From contig JBAWVO010000050.1 of assembly GCA_037147235.1 (NCBI GenBank), forward strand, positions 1-27,717: a DNA stretch of 27,717 bases, in the 5' to 3' direction. This DNA comes from JANXQG01 sp037147235 (GTDB lineage Bacteria; Planctomycetota; Planctomycetia; Pirellulales; Thermoguttaceae). The position numbers and the translations under genes were made by a program. The notes under the pieces are model-generated. The model was given only the letters and a program-made list of their open reading frames with translations, was not told where the DNA came from and did not search any database. Positions 1 through 8,550 of the stretch are shown piece by piece (position 1 is the stretch's first letter; the number at the start of each line of letters is the position of its first letter).

Positions 1-32
1 CCCTTTGACCCTGACCTTTGACCCCTGACCCC
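1..32. repeat. Short tandem repeat at window start (TTTGACCC/CTGACC words)
   Basis: The first 32 bases consist of two imperfect copies of a roughly 14-base unit, TTTGACCC(C)TGACC. They lie directly upstream of the first gene and look like the tail of a simple repeat that began before the window. One copy contributes an in-frame TGA at 26-28, which limits how far upstream the first gene can start. No promoter is visible in this short stretch. Confidence 0.6.
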
Positions 33-43
33 GGGCTGTTCCC

Positions 44-2533
44 TTGCCAACCTTTAGTTATCCGTTGCTTGCTGGTGTTGCCGCCGCTGCTGCCGCGGTC
101 CCGGTAATCGTGCATTTGCTCAATCGTCGTCGCTTCCGCGTGGTGCAGTGGGCAGCCATGGATTTTTTACGTGAGGCGGTTTCGCGCAGTCGGCGGATCC
201 TTGAACTTCGCGATCTGCTGCTCTTACTGCTTCGCGTGCTTTGTCTACTGGCCTTTGCCTTTGCTATCGGACGGCCTTATTGGAATCGCTCGACCCAGAC
301 GGCAATCGATCCGAATCAACCCGTACATGCGGTCGTGCTGGTCGACAATAGCCTGAGTATGAGCTACCAGAAGTTTGATGGCATTTTGTTGGACGAAGCC
401 AAGGCCAAGGCTAAGGAGTTGATCGAGGGCCTGCCTCACGGCAGCGTGATTTCGGTCGTTCCGACATGTGGCTCGGCCGGCGGCGTCAGTTCGGAAGTTT
501 ATTCCAGGCCGGAGGATGCCTTGGAGGCGTTGACGGCGATCAAAACGATGGACCGTGCCACGCGTGCTGGCCCTGTGATTAGTCTGGCGTTGGACGTTTG
601 TGGGCGAACGACGAACATGTCCTCCAAGAAGATATTTCTCGTCACCGACCAGCAGGTGGCCGGTTGGTCGTCCGATGCTGAGCGAGAAAATTTGAAGCAA
701 TTGCCCTGCCCGATGCAGATCGTCCAGGTATCCGCGGACGAAATCGAGAATGCCTGGGTGGCCGACGTTCAGCTTCGCGATGGCGTGGCGGACGCAGAGG
801 CACCGGCCATATTTATCGCCAAGATCGGCTATCAAGGCCCTGCGCCGCGCACCAACGTGCAAGTGACGCTCAAGATTGATGGTACGACGGTTTCCTCGCA
901 ATCGGTTAACCTTGAGCCTGGCCAGATCAAAGATGTGGAGTTCGCGGAATACCGTTTCCCTGCGCCTGCCGAGAAGGGAAAAGCAAGCTACTCTTCGGTC
1001 GAGGTATCGATCCCGCACGACCGGCTGCCGGGCGACGACCAGCGTTCGCTCATCGTGCCGGTTACGGCCTCGCTGCCGGTGGTCTTTGTCGATGCCTTGG
1101 GCCCGGAAGAGAAACCGCAGGAGGGACAGTACGGCGATACTTGGTGGCTGCGGCGTTTGCTGGCACCGCGTACGGAACAATCAGAATCGGAACAGCCGTC
1201 GTTAATCCAGGTCCGACAATTGAAGATGGATCAACTGAACCGTGAGACGCTCGCCGATGCTCGACTCGTGGTCATCGCCGGCGTGCCTACGCCTACGCCG
1301 GCCGCGATACCCGTCTTGATGCAATTCGTCGAGCAGGGCGGCAACGTGATTCTTGCCGGCGGCGGCGGTTTCGATCCGGAGGCGTGGAGCAAAATCGCCT
1401 GGAAAGATGGCGAGGGAATCTTGCCCGCTCCCCTGGAAAGGGAATGCGTGGGTGCTCTGCGTGAAGACACGGCCAGTCAGGCGATCCCTTTTGTCATGAA
1501 ATTCGAGACTCTCGCGCATCAGTACTTCTGGCCCGAAGGGGAGAGTGAAGAGGATATGCGAGGCCGATTTGGACCACCGACCCTGTTTTTCAAGGCGATG
1601 GTTCCACAATATAACGATGGCGTGCTAGCGCAGGCAGCCAAAGCGGCGAACGACTATTTTGGCGGTCAGCGCAAGCGACTGGCCGAAATTGATGGCCAGT
1701 TGGCCAAATTGGATTCCGGCAAGAGTGGAGATTCCGCCAAGGCACTGCAGGATCGCGATGACTTGCTCAAGCAGCGAGACGGAATTCAACCCTCGTGGCT
1801 CGCCTGGCGTAGGGGGTCTGTTCAGGAAGAAGGAGAACAGTTGTCCCCCGAGAAGTTGGCCGACCGCGCTAAGCCCGTGGTCTTGGGCCGCTACAGTAAC
1901 GACGTGCCGATGCTTGTTCGGCGACAATGGGGTAAAGGTCAGGTGCTGCTGCTCACCACGAGCCTTTCTCCCCAGTGGACTACCCTGCCCGAGATGCAGC
2001 AGTCTTGGTGGCTGATGGATCGGATTGTCCGCAGTCTGTTGACGGAGACCCTGCGGTCGTGGAATCTCAGTAGTGAAGGATCCTTCGTTCTTCCCGTGGC
2101 GAGCGGCGAGCGTTCCGCGCGCTACACCGTCACGGATCCCGACGGCCAATTGCAGGTTCTCTCGGTCGACGCGCAGGGCGGTGATCGCTTTGGCGTCAGT
2201 TTGGGTAATTGGTCGCGCCGAGGAGTATACCGTGTGACGGCTACGCGGCCCAGTGATTCGGGGGAAGGTGAAGGGACGCGACTTTGGGAGATTCCCATGG
2301 CGGTCAACGGACCTGCCGAGGAATCGATGCTGGCCATCGACGGAGCAGGCAAGGCGAAGTCGGATCAAAACAGTTTTTCCGATGCCACGTCCCAAGCGTA
2401 TTCCATCGCACCGGTGACCAAGGAAGGCGTTGATTCTTTGTGGAAGTGGCTGATCGGGCTGGCCATGGTGCTGCTCCTGGCGGAGTTGCTCTTGGCGGTA
2501 AAATACACTGCGCGCGTGGAGACTGCACGATGA
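44..2533 (+). CDS. BatA-like membrane protein with VWA domain
   Basis: This 829-residue protein resembles the BatA/aerotolerance-regulator family found beside MoxR ATPases. Residues 5-25 form a hydrophobic segment followed by HLLNRRRF, the classic BatA N-terminus, and a second membrane segment spans about 57-76. A von Willebrand A fold follows (about 94-250), with an intact MIDAS motif D101-N-S-L-S105. A Rossmann-like stretch around 420-460 (FVEQGGNVILAGGGG) resembles the GATase-like domain of such proteins. A final membrane helix lies near 805-825. The start is a TTG; the in-frame TGA at 26-28 and the lack of any ATG before the first helix make it the best choice. The stop overlaps the next ATG (ATGA). 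The role, presumably envelope-protein assembly or stress tolerance with the MoxR ATPase downstream, is inferred from family and context. Confidence 0.85.
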   Translation: MPTFSYPLLAGVAAAAAAVPVIVHLLNRRRFRVVQWAAMDFLREAVSRSRRILELRDLLLLLLRVLCLLAFAFAIGRPYWNRSTQTAIDPNQPVHAVVLVDNSLSMSYQKFDGILLDEAKAKAKELIEGLPHGSVISVVPTCGSAGGVSSEVYSRPEDALEALTAIKTMDRATRAGPVISLALDVCGRTTNMSSKKIFLVTDQQVAGWSSDAERENLKQLPCPMQIVQVSADEIENAWVADVQLRDGVADAEAPAIFIAKIGYQGPAPRTNVQVTLKIDGTTVSSQSVNLEPGQIKDVEFAEYRFPAPAEKGKASYSSVEVSIPHDRLPGDDQRSLIVPVTASLPVVFVDALGPEEKPQEGQYGDTWWLRRLLAPRTEQSESEQPSLIQVRQLKMDQLNRETLADARLVVIAGVPTPTPAAIPVLMQFVEQGGNVILAGGGGFDPEAWSKIAWKDGEGILPAPLERECVGALREDTASQAIPFVMKFETLAHQYFWPEGESEEDMRGRFGPPTLFFKAMVPQYNDGVLAQAAKAANDYFGGQRKRLAEIDGQLAKLDSGKSGDSAKALQDRDDLLKQRDGIQPSWLAWRRGSVQEEGEQLSPEKLADRAKPVVLGRYSNDVPMLVRRQWGKGQVLLLTTSLSPQWTTLPEMQQSWWLMDRIVRSLLTETLRSWNLSSEGSFVLPVASGERSARYTVTDPDGQLQVLSVDAQGGDRFGVSLGNWSRRGVYRVTATRPSDSGEGEGTRLWEIPMAVNGPAEESMLAIDGAGKAKSDQNSFSDATSQAYSIAPVTKEGVDSLWKWLIGLAMVLLLAELLLAVKYTARVETAR

Positions 2534-5046
2534 GTCTGAAGCAATACATTTTTGACCTCCTGGGACGCCTGCTCAGTCTCGATCAGATGCAGAGTGTATC
2601 TGATTGCCGATTTGGCTTCGCGGCGTCGTGGGCCCATCGGGCATCGCTCTGGCTTTTGGCCGGCTGCTTGGGCCTGATCGCCCTGGTCGCAGTACTCTAC
2701 CTGCGCTACCAGCCCACTCGGCGCGTCCGCCTGCGATTCGTACTGCTCGTCATGCGTGCCACGGCACTCTGCCTGCTGTTCCTGATCCTTGCCGAGCCGA
2801 TTCTCATGCTTTCGATCAGTAGCCGCAAGCGACCGATCTTGTGGATGCTTTTTGATGGAACGGATAGCATGGCGATTGCCGACGATCTGCCCGCCGAGCA
2901 GCGCGAAGCGACCGCCAAGGCTACCGGCCTCGTCGAAACCAAGACTTCGCCGACCGATCCGGCGGCGATACCGCAACGGTCGACCCGCATGGATTATTTA
3001 CGTGCCTTGGTGCAGAAGAAAGACAAGAACTTGCTGGAGCAATTCGACAAGGAATTTCGCCTACAGGCATTCATCTTTGACTCTCCGCAAAGTGTCCGCT
3101 CTCTCGAATTGACGCAGGGAAATAAATCGACGATTGATGGGAAACACATCGCGGAGCAGTTGACGACCAACGGCAAGGTGACAGCCCTAGGCTCGGCACT
3201 CATTGATCTGACCCGCCGCCGTACCTCGGCCAACGTCAGCGGCTTGGTGGTTTTCAGCGATTTCAATCAGAACGCCGGACCGCCTGCCGTGGCAGCGGCA
3301 AAGCAATTGGGAATGGAAGTTTACACGGTTGGCCTGGGAGCCACGCGAGCCGTTGATGTGTCCGCCGAGGTTACCGCTGAACCGTTCGTCCACAAAGACG
3401 AAAAGACGACGATCAACATCGTCGTAAAACAGACTGGATTGGAAGGCCAAACGGCCCATGTGCGATTATGGGCCGAGCCGTTGGGTAGCGTTAGCAGCAC
3501 CGCCGGAGATCGCACGCTGATCACCGAGAAGAACGTCTTGCTCGGACCGCCCACCACGCCGAACGGCGTAGCCACGCAGTCCGTTGAAATTCCCTACACT
3601 CCAACGCACGCAGGCCGTTTCAATTTGGTGGCGGAAGTCGATCCTCTGCCGGGCGAAGCGGTCGAGGGGAACAACCGTTCCAGCCGCGAAATCACCATCA
3701 TGGAGGATTATCTGCGGATGATGTTCGTGGAGTACGAGCCGACCTGGGATTGGCGTTTCATCAAAGAAGTGTTCTATAGCGACAAATTGGTGGGAGTGAA
3801 AGGTTTTCGCACGTTCCTCTATTCGTCGGACGTACAGGTGCGGAAGCAGAAAGAGTTGTTCCTGCCGACCATCGCACCGACACGGACTGAGTTTTTTGCC
3901 AACGATCTGATTTTCCTGGGCGATATGCCGGCAGCCCCACCCACCTCGGCCCTCCCAAACCGCTTCTGCGACATGCTTAAAGAGTTTGTTGGTGAAATGG
4001 GCGGTGGATTGGTGGTCCTCTGCGGTCCTCGATTTGGCCCGCAGCAATTGGCAGGCACGCCTCTGGCGGATATGCTGCCCGTCGTGATCGACCCGGCGGC
4101 GCGGATCCATGACAAGGAGCCGTTTACGTTACAGTTGACTCCCCGCGCGGTGGAATACCGGTTCATGCAATTGGGTGCCGGTGCCTCGTTCTTGGAATTG
4201 CAGCAAGCCTGGGGGGGCCTCGGTTTGCTCCCCTGGTATCAGCCGGTATTGCACAAGCATCCGCAGGCCACGGTTCTGGCGGAACACCCAACGGCCACAT
4301 GCAGCGACGGCAAAGAAAAGCAACCGCTCATCGCGATTCGGCGCTACGGTCGCGGCGAGGTTCTCTACCTGGGCTTCAATGAGACGTACCGTTTGCGTCG
4401 AGATATTGGTGAAGAGTATTTCCGCCAGTTTTGGGGCCAAGTCATGCAACGCCTGGCACTGAACCATGCCCTGGGAGAAGAAAAACGCTTCGTCGTTCGC
4501 ACGGATCGCCGGCACTATCAGGTGGATGAACCGGTGACCCTCACGGTCGACGCTCGCAACGCCGATTATCAGCCGCTTTCGGAGAATGATGAGGTTTTAA
4601 CCGGGCGCAAGCTCAGCGGCCAATTGGTGTTGCCCGGAGATAAATCGCAAGCGGCCTCCGAGCAGCCGCTCAATTTGACCCAAAGGAAAAAGGGGCGGTT
4701 CGAGGCTCGCTTTATCGCCGCGGTTCCCGGCGAGCATCGCGTTCGCGTGACCGATCCCGTGACGGGCAAGCCGGTGGAATGGACCTTCAGCGTAGTCAAC
4801 ACGCCTGTCGAACGGCAGCGGCCGGTTCGCGATGTTGCCTTGCAGGACACCATGGCTGCGGAGACTCAGGGACGCAGCGTTGCCCTGCAAGACGTCGAAT
4901 CGCTCTTGGAGTCAATCCACCCGGCCGCTAAATCAGAGACGAGTGTCGAGAACATATCGTTGGTCAATACCTGGCTTTGTCTGGTGTTAATCGTCGGGCT
5001 GTTGCTATGCGAATGGCTCACGCGGAAGTGGATCAACCTGCCATGA
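2530..5046 (+). CDS. VWA and GATase-like membrane protein of the Bat/MoxR operon
   Basis: This 838-residue protein starts at the ATG overlapping the previous stop; an in-frame GTG 90 bases upstream would lie inside the previous gene. Two membrane helices cover about residues 39-58 and 70-95. A VWA-like domain starts near 103 with a degenerate MIDAS, D109-G-T-D-S113, where the first serine is threonine. A beta-rich, CARDB-like segment follows (about 300-400). A GATase1-like stretch lies at about 482-520 (GGGLVVLCGP) with no recognisable catalytic triad. A C-terminal helix anchors the end (about 810-832). The arrangement matches the second large membrane protein seen in planctomycete MoxR/BatA operons. 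The exact role is unknown; the architecture suggests a periplasm-facing scaffold working with the neighbouring VWA proteins. Confidence 0.8.
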   Translation: MSLKQYIFDLLGRLLSLDQMQSVSDCRFGFAASWAHRASLWLLAGCLGLIALVAVLYLRYQPTRRVRLRFVLLVMRATALCLLFLILAEPILMLSISSRKRPILWMLFDGTDSMAIADDLPAEQREATAKATGLVETKTSPTDPAAIPQRSTRMDYLRALVQKKDKNLLEQFDKEFRLQAFIFDSPQSVRSLELTQGNKSTIDGKHIAEQLTTNGKVTALGSALIDLTRRRTSANVSGLVVFSDFNQNAGPPAVAAAKQLGMEVYTVGLGATRAVDVSAEVTAEPFVHKDEKTTINIVVKQTGLEGQTAHVRLWAEPLGSVSSTAGDRTLITEKNVLLGPPTTPNGVATQSVEIPYTPTHAGRFNLVAEVDPLPGEAVEGNNRSSREITIMEDYLRMMFVEYEPTWDWRFIKEVFYSDKLVGVKGFRTFLYSSDVQVRKQKELFLPTIAPTRTEFFANDLIFLGDMPAAPPTSALPNRFCDMLKEFVGEMGGGLVVLCGPRFGPQQLAGTPLADMLPVVIDPAARIHDKEPFTLQLTPRAVEYRFMQLGAGASFLELQQAWGGLGLLPWYQPVLHKHPQATVLAEHPTATCSDGKEKQPLIAIRRYGRGEVLYLGFNETYRLRRDIGEEYFRQFWGQVMQRLALNHALGEEKRFVVRTDRRHYQVDEPVTLTVDARNADYQPLSENDEVLTGRKLSGQLVLPGDKSQAASEQPLNLTQRKKGRFEARFIAAVPGEHRVRVTDPVTGKPVEWTFSVVNTPVERQRPVRDVALQDTMAAETQGRSVALQDVESLLESIHPAAKSETSVENISLVNTWLCLVLIVGLLLCEWLTRKWINLP

Positions 5047-6758
5047 AGCAACTACAATACTTACGTAATCAACTTATTCAGCTTCGTCGCTACCGGCAGT
5101 GGTTGCGCTGGGCCACGGCAATCAGCGCGGCGGTGATCGTCGTGCTGATGGTCCTGGCAGCCGTTTTTGCCCTGGACTGGTGCTTTCAGCGGAACGAGGA
5201 TCGTTGGCAACGCCTGTTTCTATTGACCGCTGGGGCGGTTGCCATCGGTTGGGCCGCGCGACGTTACGCGCTGCCCTGGCTGAGCAAGCGCGAGGACCCT
5301 TTGGAAATAGCCCTCTTGGTCCAGCGGTACGCCGGCCTCGAAAGCGATTTGGTTGCGGCCTTGCAGTTTGAATCGCCCGAAGCCCGCCAATGGGGTTCCG
5401 TGCAACTGGAAACGGCCGTGATCGAAAGGGTGTCTTCGGGGCAAAAGGGCATCAAGGTGATGGCTGCGCTCGAGAGCCAACCAATGCTGAAGCGGCTAAG
5501 GATGTTGGGCGTCGTCGCTGCGGTTTGGATCGCGGTGGGATTGCTCTTTCCGAGTCACGTTGGTGTTTTCTTCAGCCGCCTGCTGCTGGGTTCTCAACAC
5601 TATCCCACGCACACCCGCATCGTTGGGCTGACGATCAACGGCAAGAGCGTGGACCTCTTGTCGCCGGAAACGACGAGCGTGCGCGTGCCTTATGGCCGGG
5701 CGGTGAAATTTGAAGTTCAAACTACCGGCGTGCGTCCGACGGAAGGCCGCGTGGAATTGATCGGCAGTGGAAAGACCGCCGTCGTGAATCTGGCCAAACC
5801 GGCCGACGTGGCGGAAGACGAGGCTCCCATCGTTTATCAAGGCACGCACGCCCGGCTGATCCAGACCGCGCGATACCAAGTGTTTGTCGGCGATGCCTTT
5901 ACCGATTCGCTCGTGCTTGAAGTCACGCAACCACCAATTATCACGGTCCAACCCGAAGTCATGCCCCCCGCCTACGCCCGCGACGCCGGAGAGGAAGTTC
6001 AGGTACTTCCTCGCGGTATGTCGCAGTTCGCCGTGATCGAAGGGTCGGAAGTCCGTCTCAAGGTCCATGCGGATCGTCCCGTGAAGTCGGTCGTGCTGAC
6101 GGTCCAGGAGAAGCCAATCGCTTTGGTTCTTCAGAAGGAGGATCCGAGCGACGAAGGGCAAATCTGGGCACCGTCGACGGAGGGAACTCCGCTTGCCGCG
6201 GTCACGGAGCCGCTGCGCTACTCGATCCAGGTCTCGGACGCCGACGATCAACCTTTGGAGCAACCCTTGGAAGGCTTCATCCGGATCAAGCCCGACCTGC
6301 CGCCACGGATCGCCGCCGTCACCAAGACGTCATTCGTCCTACCTTCGGCGCGACCGACGATCTATTACGGTGCCACCGACGATCACGCTTTGAGTCGGAT
6401 TTGGCTCACCGCCGAAGTATTGCGCGAGGGCGCAGCGGCGGCGATTGGATCCACCCAAGAGGAAACCGAGGTCTATAAGCTTGCCGACAAGGCTGCACCC
6501 CAGGCAAAACAGGAAGGGACCTACTCCCTGAATCTCGCGCCACTGCACCTTACCCAAGGTGATACGCTGAAAGTCACACTGCACGCGACCGATTATCGCG
6601 GACAGCGAAAAGGAAAAACGTCCGATGCAGAACCGCTCGTATTTCACGTAACCGATGAACAGGGAGTTCTTTCCAGCATGTTGGAAGGCGACCAGAGATC
6701 GGCGCGTGAACTGGAAAGCGCCATTAAACGTCTACTTGGCACAGGAGATTCACCATGA
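5043..6758 (+). CDS. DUF4175-like membrane protein
   Basis: This 571-residue protein starts at the ATG that overlaps the preceding stop (ATGA). Helices are visible at about residues 23-45, 57-72 and 148-170, separated by a basic and amphipathic linker. The remainder is a long, probably extracytoplasmic, beta-rich region. It contains two similar blocks whose hallmark phrases are 'PPIITVQPEVMPPAYARDAG' and, later, 'DLPPRIAAVTK'. This resembles the DUF4175-type proteins found between VWA and MoxR genes in Planctomycetota, but here it ends soon after the beta-rich region and lacks a long coiled-coil tail. That tail could be supplied by the next gene, which is coiled-coil rich and translationally coupled. 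The family name is a recognition by pattern, not a verified match. Confidence 0.65.
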   Translation: MKQLQYLRNQLIQLRRYRQWLRWATAISAAVIVVLMVLAAVFALDWCFQRNEDRWQRLFLLTAGAVAIGWAARRYALPWLSKREDPLEIALLVQRYAGLESDLVAALQFESPEARQWGSVQLETAVIERVSSGQKGIKVMAALESQPMLKRLRMLGVVAAVWIAVGLLFPSHVGVFFSRLLLGSQHYPTHTRIVGLTINGKSVDLLSPETTSVRVPYGRAVKFEVQTTGVRPTEGRVELIGSGKTAVVNLAKPADVAEDEAPIVYQGTHARLIQTARYQVFVGDAFTDSLVLEVTQPPIITVQPEVMPPAYARDAGEEVQVLPRGMSQFAVIEGSEVRLKVHADRPVKSVVLTVQEKPIALVLQKEDPSDEGQIWAPSTEGTPLAAVTEPLRYSIQVSDADDQPLEQPLEGFIRIKPDLPPRIAAVTKTSFVLPSARPTIYYGATDDHALSRIWLTAEVLREGAAAAIGSTQEETEVYKLADKAAPQAKQEGTYSLNLAPLHLTQGDTLKVTLHATDYRGQRKGKTSDAEPLVFHVTDEQGVLSSMLEGDQRSARELESAIKRLLGTGDSP

Positions 6759-8461
6759 AAACCGCGTGGACAGCTTTTGCCTCTTTGGTAATCCTACTCG
6801 GATTGCATTCGCTGCTCGCAGCGCAGACTTTGTCGGCTGATCGGCTGCGACAACAACAGCAGCTCCAGCAGCGGGTTCGCGATGCCGTGCAGCAGATGGC
6901 CGCTGAAGTACTCGACGTGCAGATCCAGCAACTTAAGGAGAACAACCTCGAGTCGCATCCCTGTTACGAAGAGATCAGTACGATGCGGGAAAATCTCGAC
7001 GAGTTGGTCAATCAGGACATGACCGAGGTTGTTGAGATGCTTCAGGGAACGAACCTCAATGACGACACCGAGCGTGCCAAAGTCTTTCAAGCCGCTCGCA
7101 AAAAGACACGAGAGATCGTGGCGCGGTTGGCGGACGAGCAACTGGTGCTTATCCGGCGACTGAAAATTAGCGAAATGGCCCGGCTCGTGGCGCAGATCGT
7201 CCAGCACCAAACCAAGGTTCTCAAGGATACCGAAACCCTCTCCCAGCAGCCGGCCGACCAGCGTCAGGAACTTAACCTGACCGCCTTGGAGGACCAGCGC
7301 GACGTGACCGTTACCTTCGGCCAATTCCAGAAGATCCTTCGTGAAGTGGTCAAGCTGGGCGGAACCGCCGGCGTGGAGGCCGTTGCGGTCGTCGCGATCG
7401 TCGAGAAGGAGCAAGTTGACAAAAAGCTCGCCAGTGCCGAAGCCGGTCTGCACGATGGCAAATTTGACGCCGCAGCGGATACGCAGAAGGCAATTATCCG
7501 CGTACTCCAAGCACTCCTGATGAAGATCCAGCAAACCCAACAACCGGAGGATAACAGCGGGAAGTTTGACAAACAAATCGATGAAGTGATCAAGGAAGCC
7601 GTTGCCATTCGCGATGAAGGTCTCAAGACACCGCTCACTCCCGAAAAGGCCGATGCTTTGGCCAAGCAGCAGGTTGAGCTGGCAAACAAGATCGACCAGC
7701 TCAGCAAAGCGGCTCCCGACTCGCCTCAAGCGCCGCAGCCGCCAGCCCCGCCAACCCCCGAGAGTCCTTCGCAGCCAACACCACCAACACCACCAACACC
7801 ACCCCAGCCGCCGACGGATTCTCCAAAAAGCGCATTAGAGGAGGCTAAGAAAGACGTTCAAAAAGCGGCCGACAATTCGTTGCAGCAAAAGCCAACCCCG
7901 GCGTCGGAAAACATGAAGCAGGCCATAGAAAAATTGAAAGAAGCCAAAGCCGCTGCCCAAAAAGACAGTAAGGGTAAGGATGGTAAGGGCAAAGACGGCA
8001 AGGGCAAGGATGGTAAAGGCAAGGACGGTAAAGGCAAGGACGGCAAAGGTAAAGGCGGCAAAGGTAAAGGCGGTAAGGGCAAGGGTGGTAAAGGCAAGGG
8101 TGGTAAAGGGCCTCCTGGGCCACCGGGGCCTCCTGGGCCACCGGGGCCTCCAGGGCCTCCAGGGCCTCCAGGACCTCCGGGACCTCCGGGACCTCCGGGA
8201 CCTCCGGGACCACCAAAGCCTCCGTCTGGACCCCCACCCAAGAAATCCGGCAAGAGTGGCGCTCAAGCCAAGATTCCACCCAAAGTGGCGGATAATATGC
8301 AGGACAAAGCGATTGCCAACGCTCAGAAACTCGCCGAGGAACCCTGGTTCCTCAAGTTGCCGCCCGATATGCGAGAAGCGATCCGCAGTAATTCGCAGCG
8401 TCCGCCTCCGTCCGGTTACGACGAGCGGATGCAGGAATACTTCCAGAATACAGACCATTAG
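6755..8461 (+). CDS. Exported coiled-coil protein with Lys/Gly and collagen-like Gly-Pro-Pro tracts
   Basis: This 568-residue protein has a signal peptide (MKTAWTAF...HSLLAAQ, cleavage near residue 23). A long alpha-helical, Gln/Glu/Lys-rich region follows (about 28-320) and is likely coiled coil. Next come a Pro/Thr linker (about 323-354), a helical Lys/Ala-rich stretch, a Lys-Gly-(Lys/Asp)-Gly tract (about 406-451), and 12 consecutive Gly-Pro-Pro triplets (452-487). The last 80 residues are non-repetitive and include a conserved-looking helical end (PWFLKLPPDMREAIR). The start overlaps the preceding stop (ATGA), tying it to the Bat-type membrane proteins. The PWFxxLPxxxRxA ending recurs in planctomycete proteins from such operons, as far as I recall. 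The function is unknown; the tracts suggest an extended extracytoplasmic spacer or a surface- or polymer-binding stalk. Confidence 0.75.
   Translation: MKTAWTAFASLVILLGLHSLLAAQTLSADRLRQQQQLQQRVRDAVQQMAAEVLDVQIQQLKENNLESHPCYEEISTMRENLDELVNQDMTEVVEMLQGTNLNDDTERAKVFQAARKKTREIVARLADEQLVLIRRLKISEMARLVAQIVQHQTKVLKDTETLSQQPADQRQELNLTALEDQRDVTVTFGQFQKILREVVKLGGTAGVEAVAVVAIVEKEQVDKKLASAEAGLHDGKFDAAADTQKAIIRVLQALLMKIQQTQQPEDNSGKFDKQIDEVIKEAVAIRDEGLKTPLTPEKADALAKQQVELANKIDQLSKAAPDSPQAPQPPAPPTPESPSQPTPPTPPTPPQPPTDSPKSALEEAKKDVQKAADNSLQQKPTPASENMKQAIEKLKEAKAAAQKDSKGKDGKGKDGKGKDGKGKDGKGKDGKGKGGKGKGGKGKGGKGKGGKGPPGPPGPPGPPGPPGPPGPPGPPGPPGPPGPPGPPKPPSGPPPKKSGKSGAQAKIPPKVADNMQDKAIANAQKLAEEPWFLKLPPDMREAIRSNSQRPPPSGYDERMQEYFQNTDH
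7973..8215 (+). repeat. In-frame tandem repeats: Lys-Gly tract then 12 Gly-Pro-Pro triplets
   Basis: From 7973 to 8107 the coding sequence repeats 6-12 base units of the type GGTAAGGGCAAG, encoding Lys-Gly-Lys-(Asp/Gly)-Gly. From 8108 to 8215 there are 12 copies of a 9-base Gly-Pro-Pro unit. Synonymous codons are arranged in blocks: two alternating pairs, then three identical units, then four identical units. This points to recent expansion by slippage or unequal exchange rather than ancient conservation. The tract stays in frame throughout. Confidence 0.9.
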
Positions 8462-8550
8462 GGCTTTTTCTACTGCCAGCGACCATTGGTGTCGTTACAA
8501 ACCGAGTAAACTACAACCCCCCATTTTTTAACCCTTAGTTGAAGATCTCC

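Noticed and set aside
245..1180. Long minus-strand open frame opposite the BatA-like gene
   Set aside because: Its translation has no recognisable domain and is rich in Arg/His as expected from the complement of a GC-rich gene; the + strand product has clear BatA and VWA motifs.
2440..2529. Upstream start for the second VWA protein
   Set aside because: It would lie inside the coding end of the first gene; the ATGA overlap at 2530 fits the pattern of the next two junctions.
7835..8458. Minus-strand frames opposite the repeat tracts, including Gly-Gly-Pro and Leu-Pro repeats
   Set aside because: They are the complement of the in-frame Gly-Pro-Pro and Lys-Gly tracts and have no independent support.
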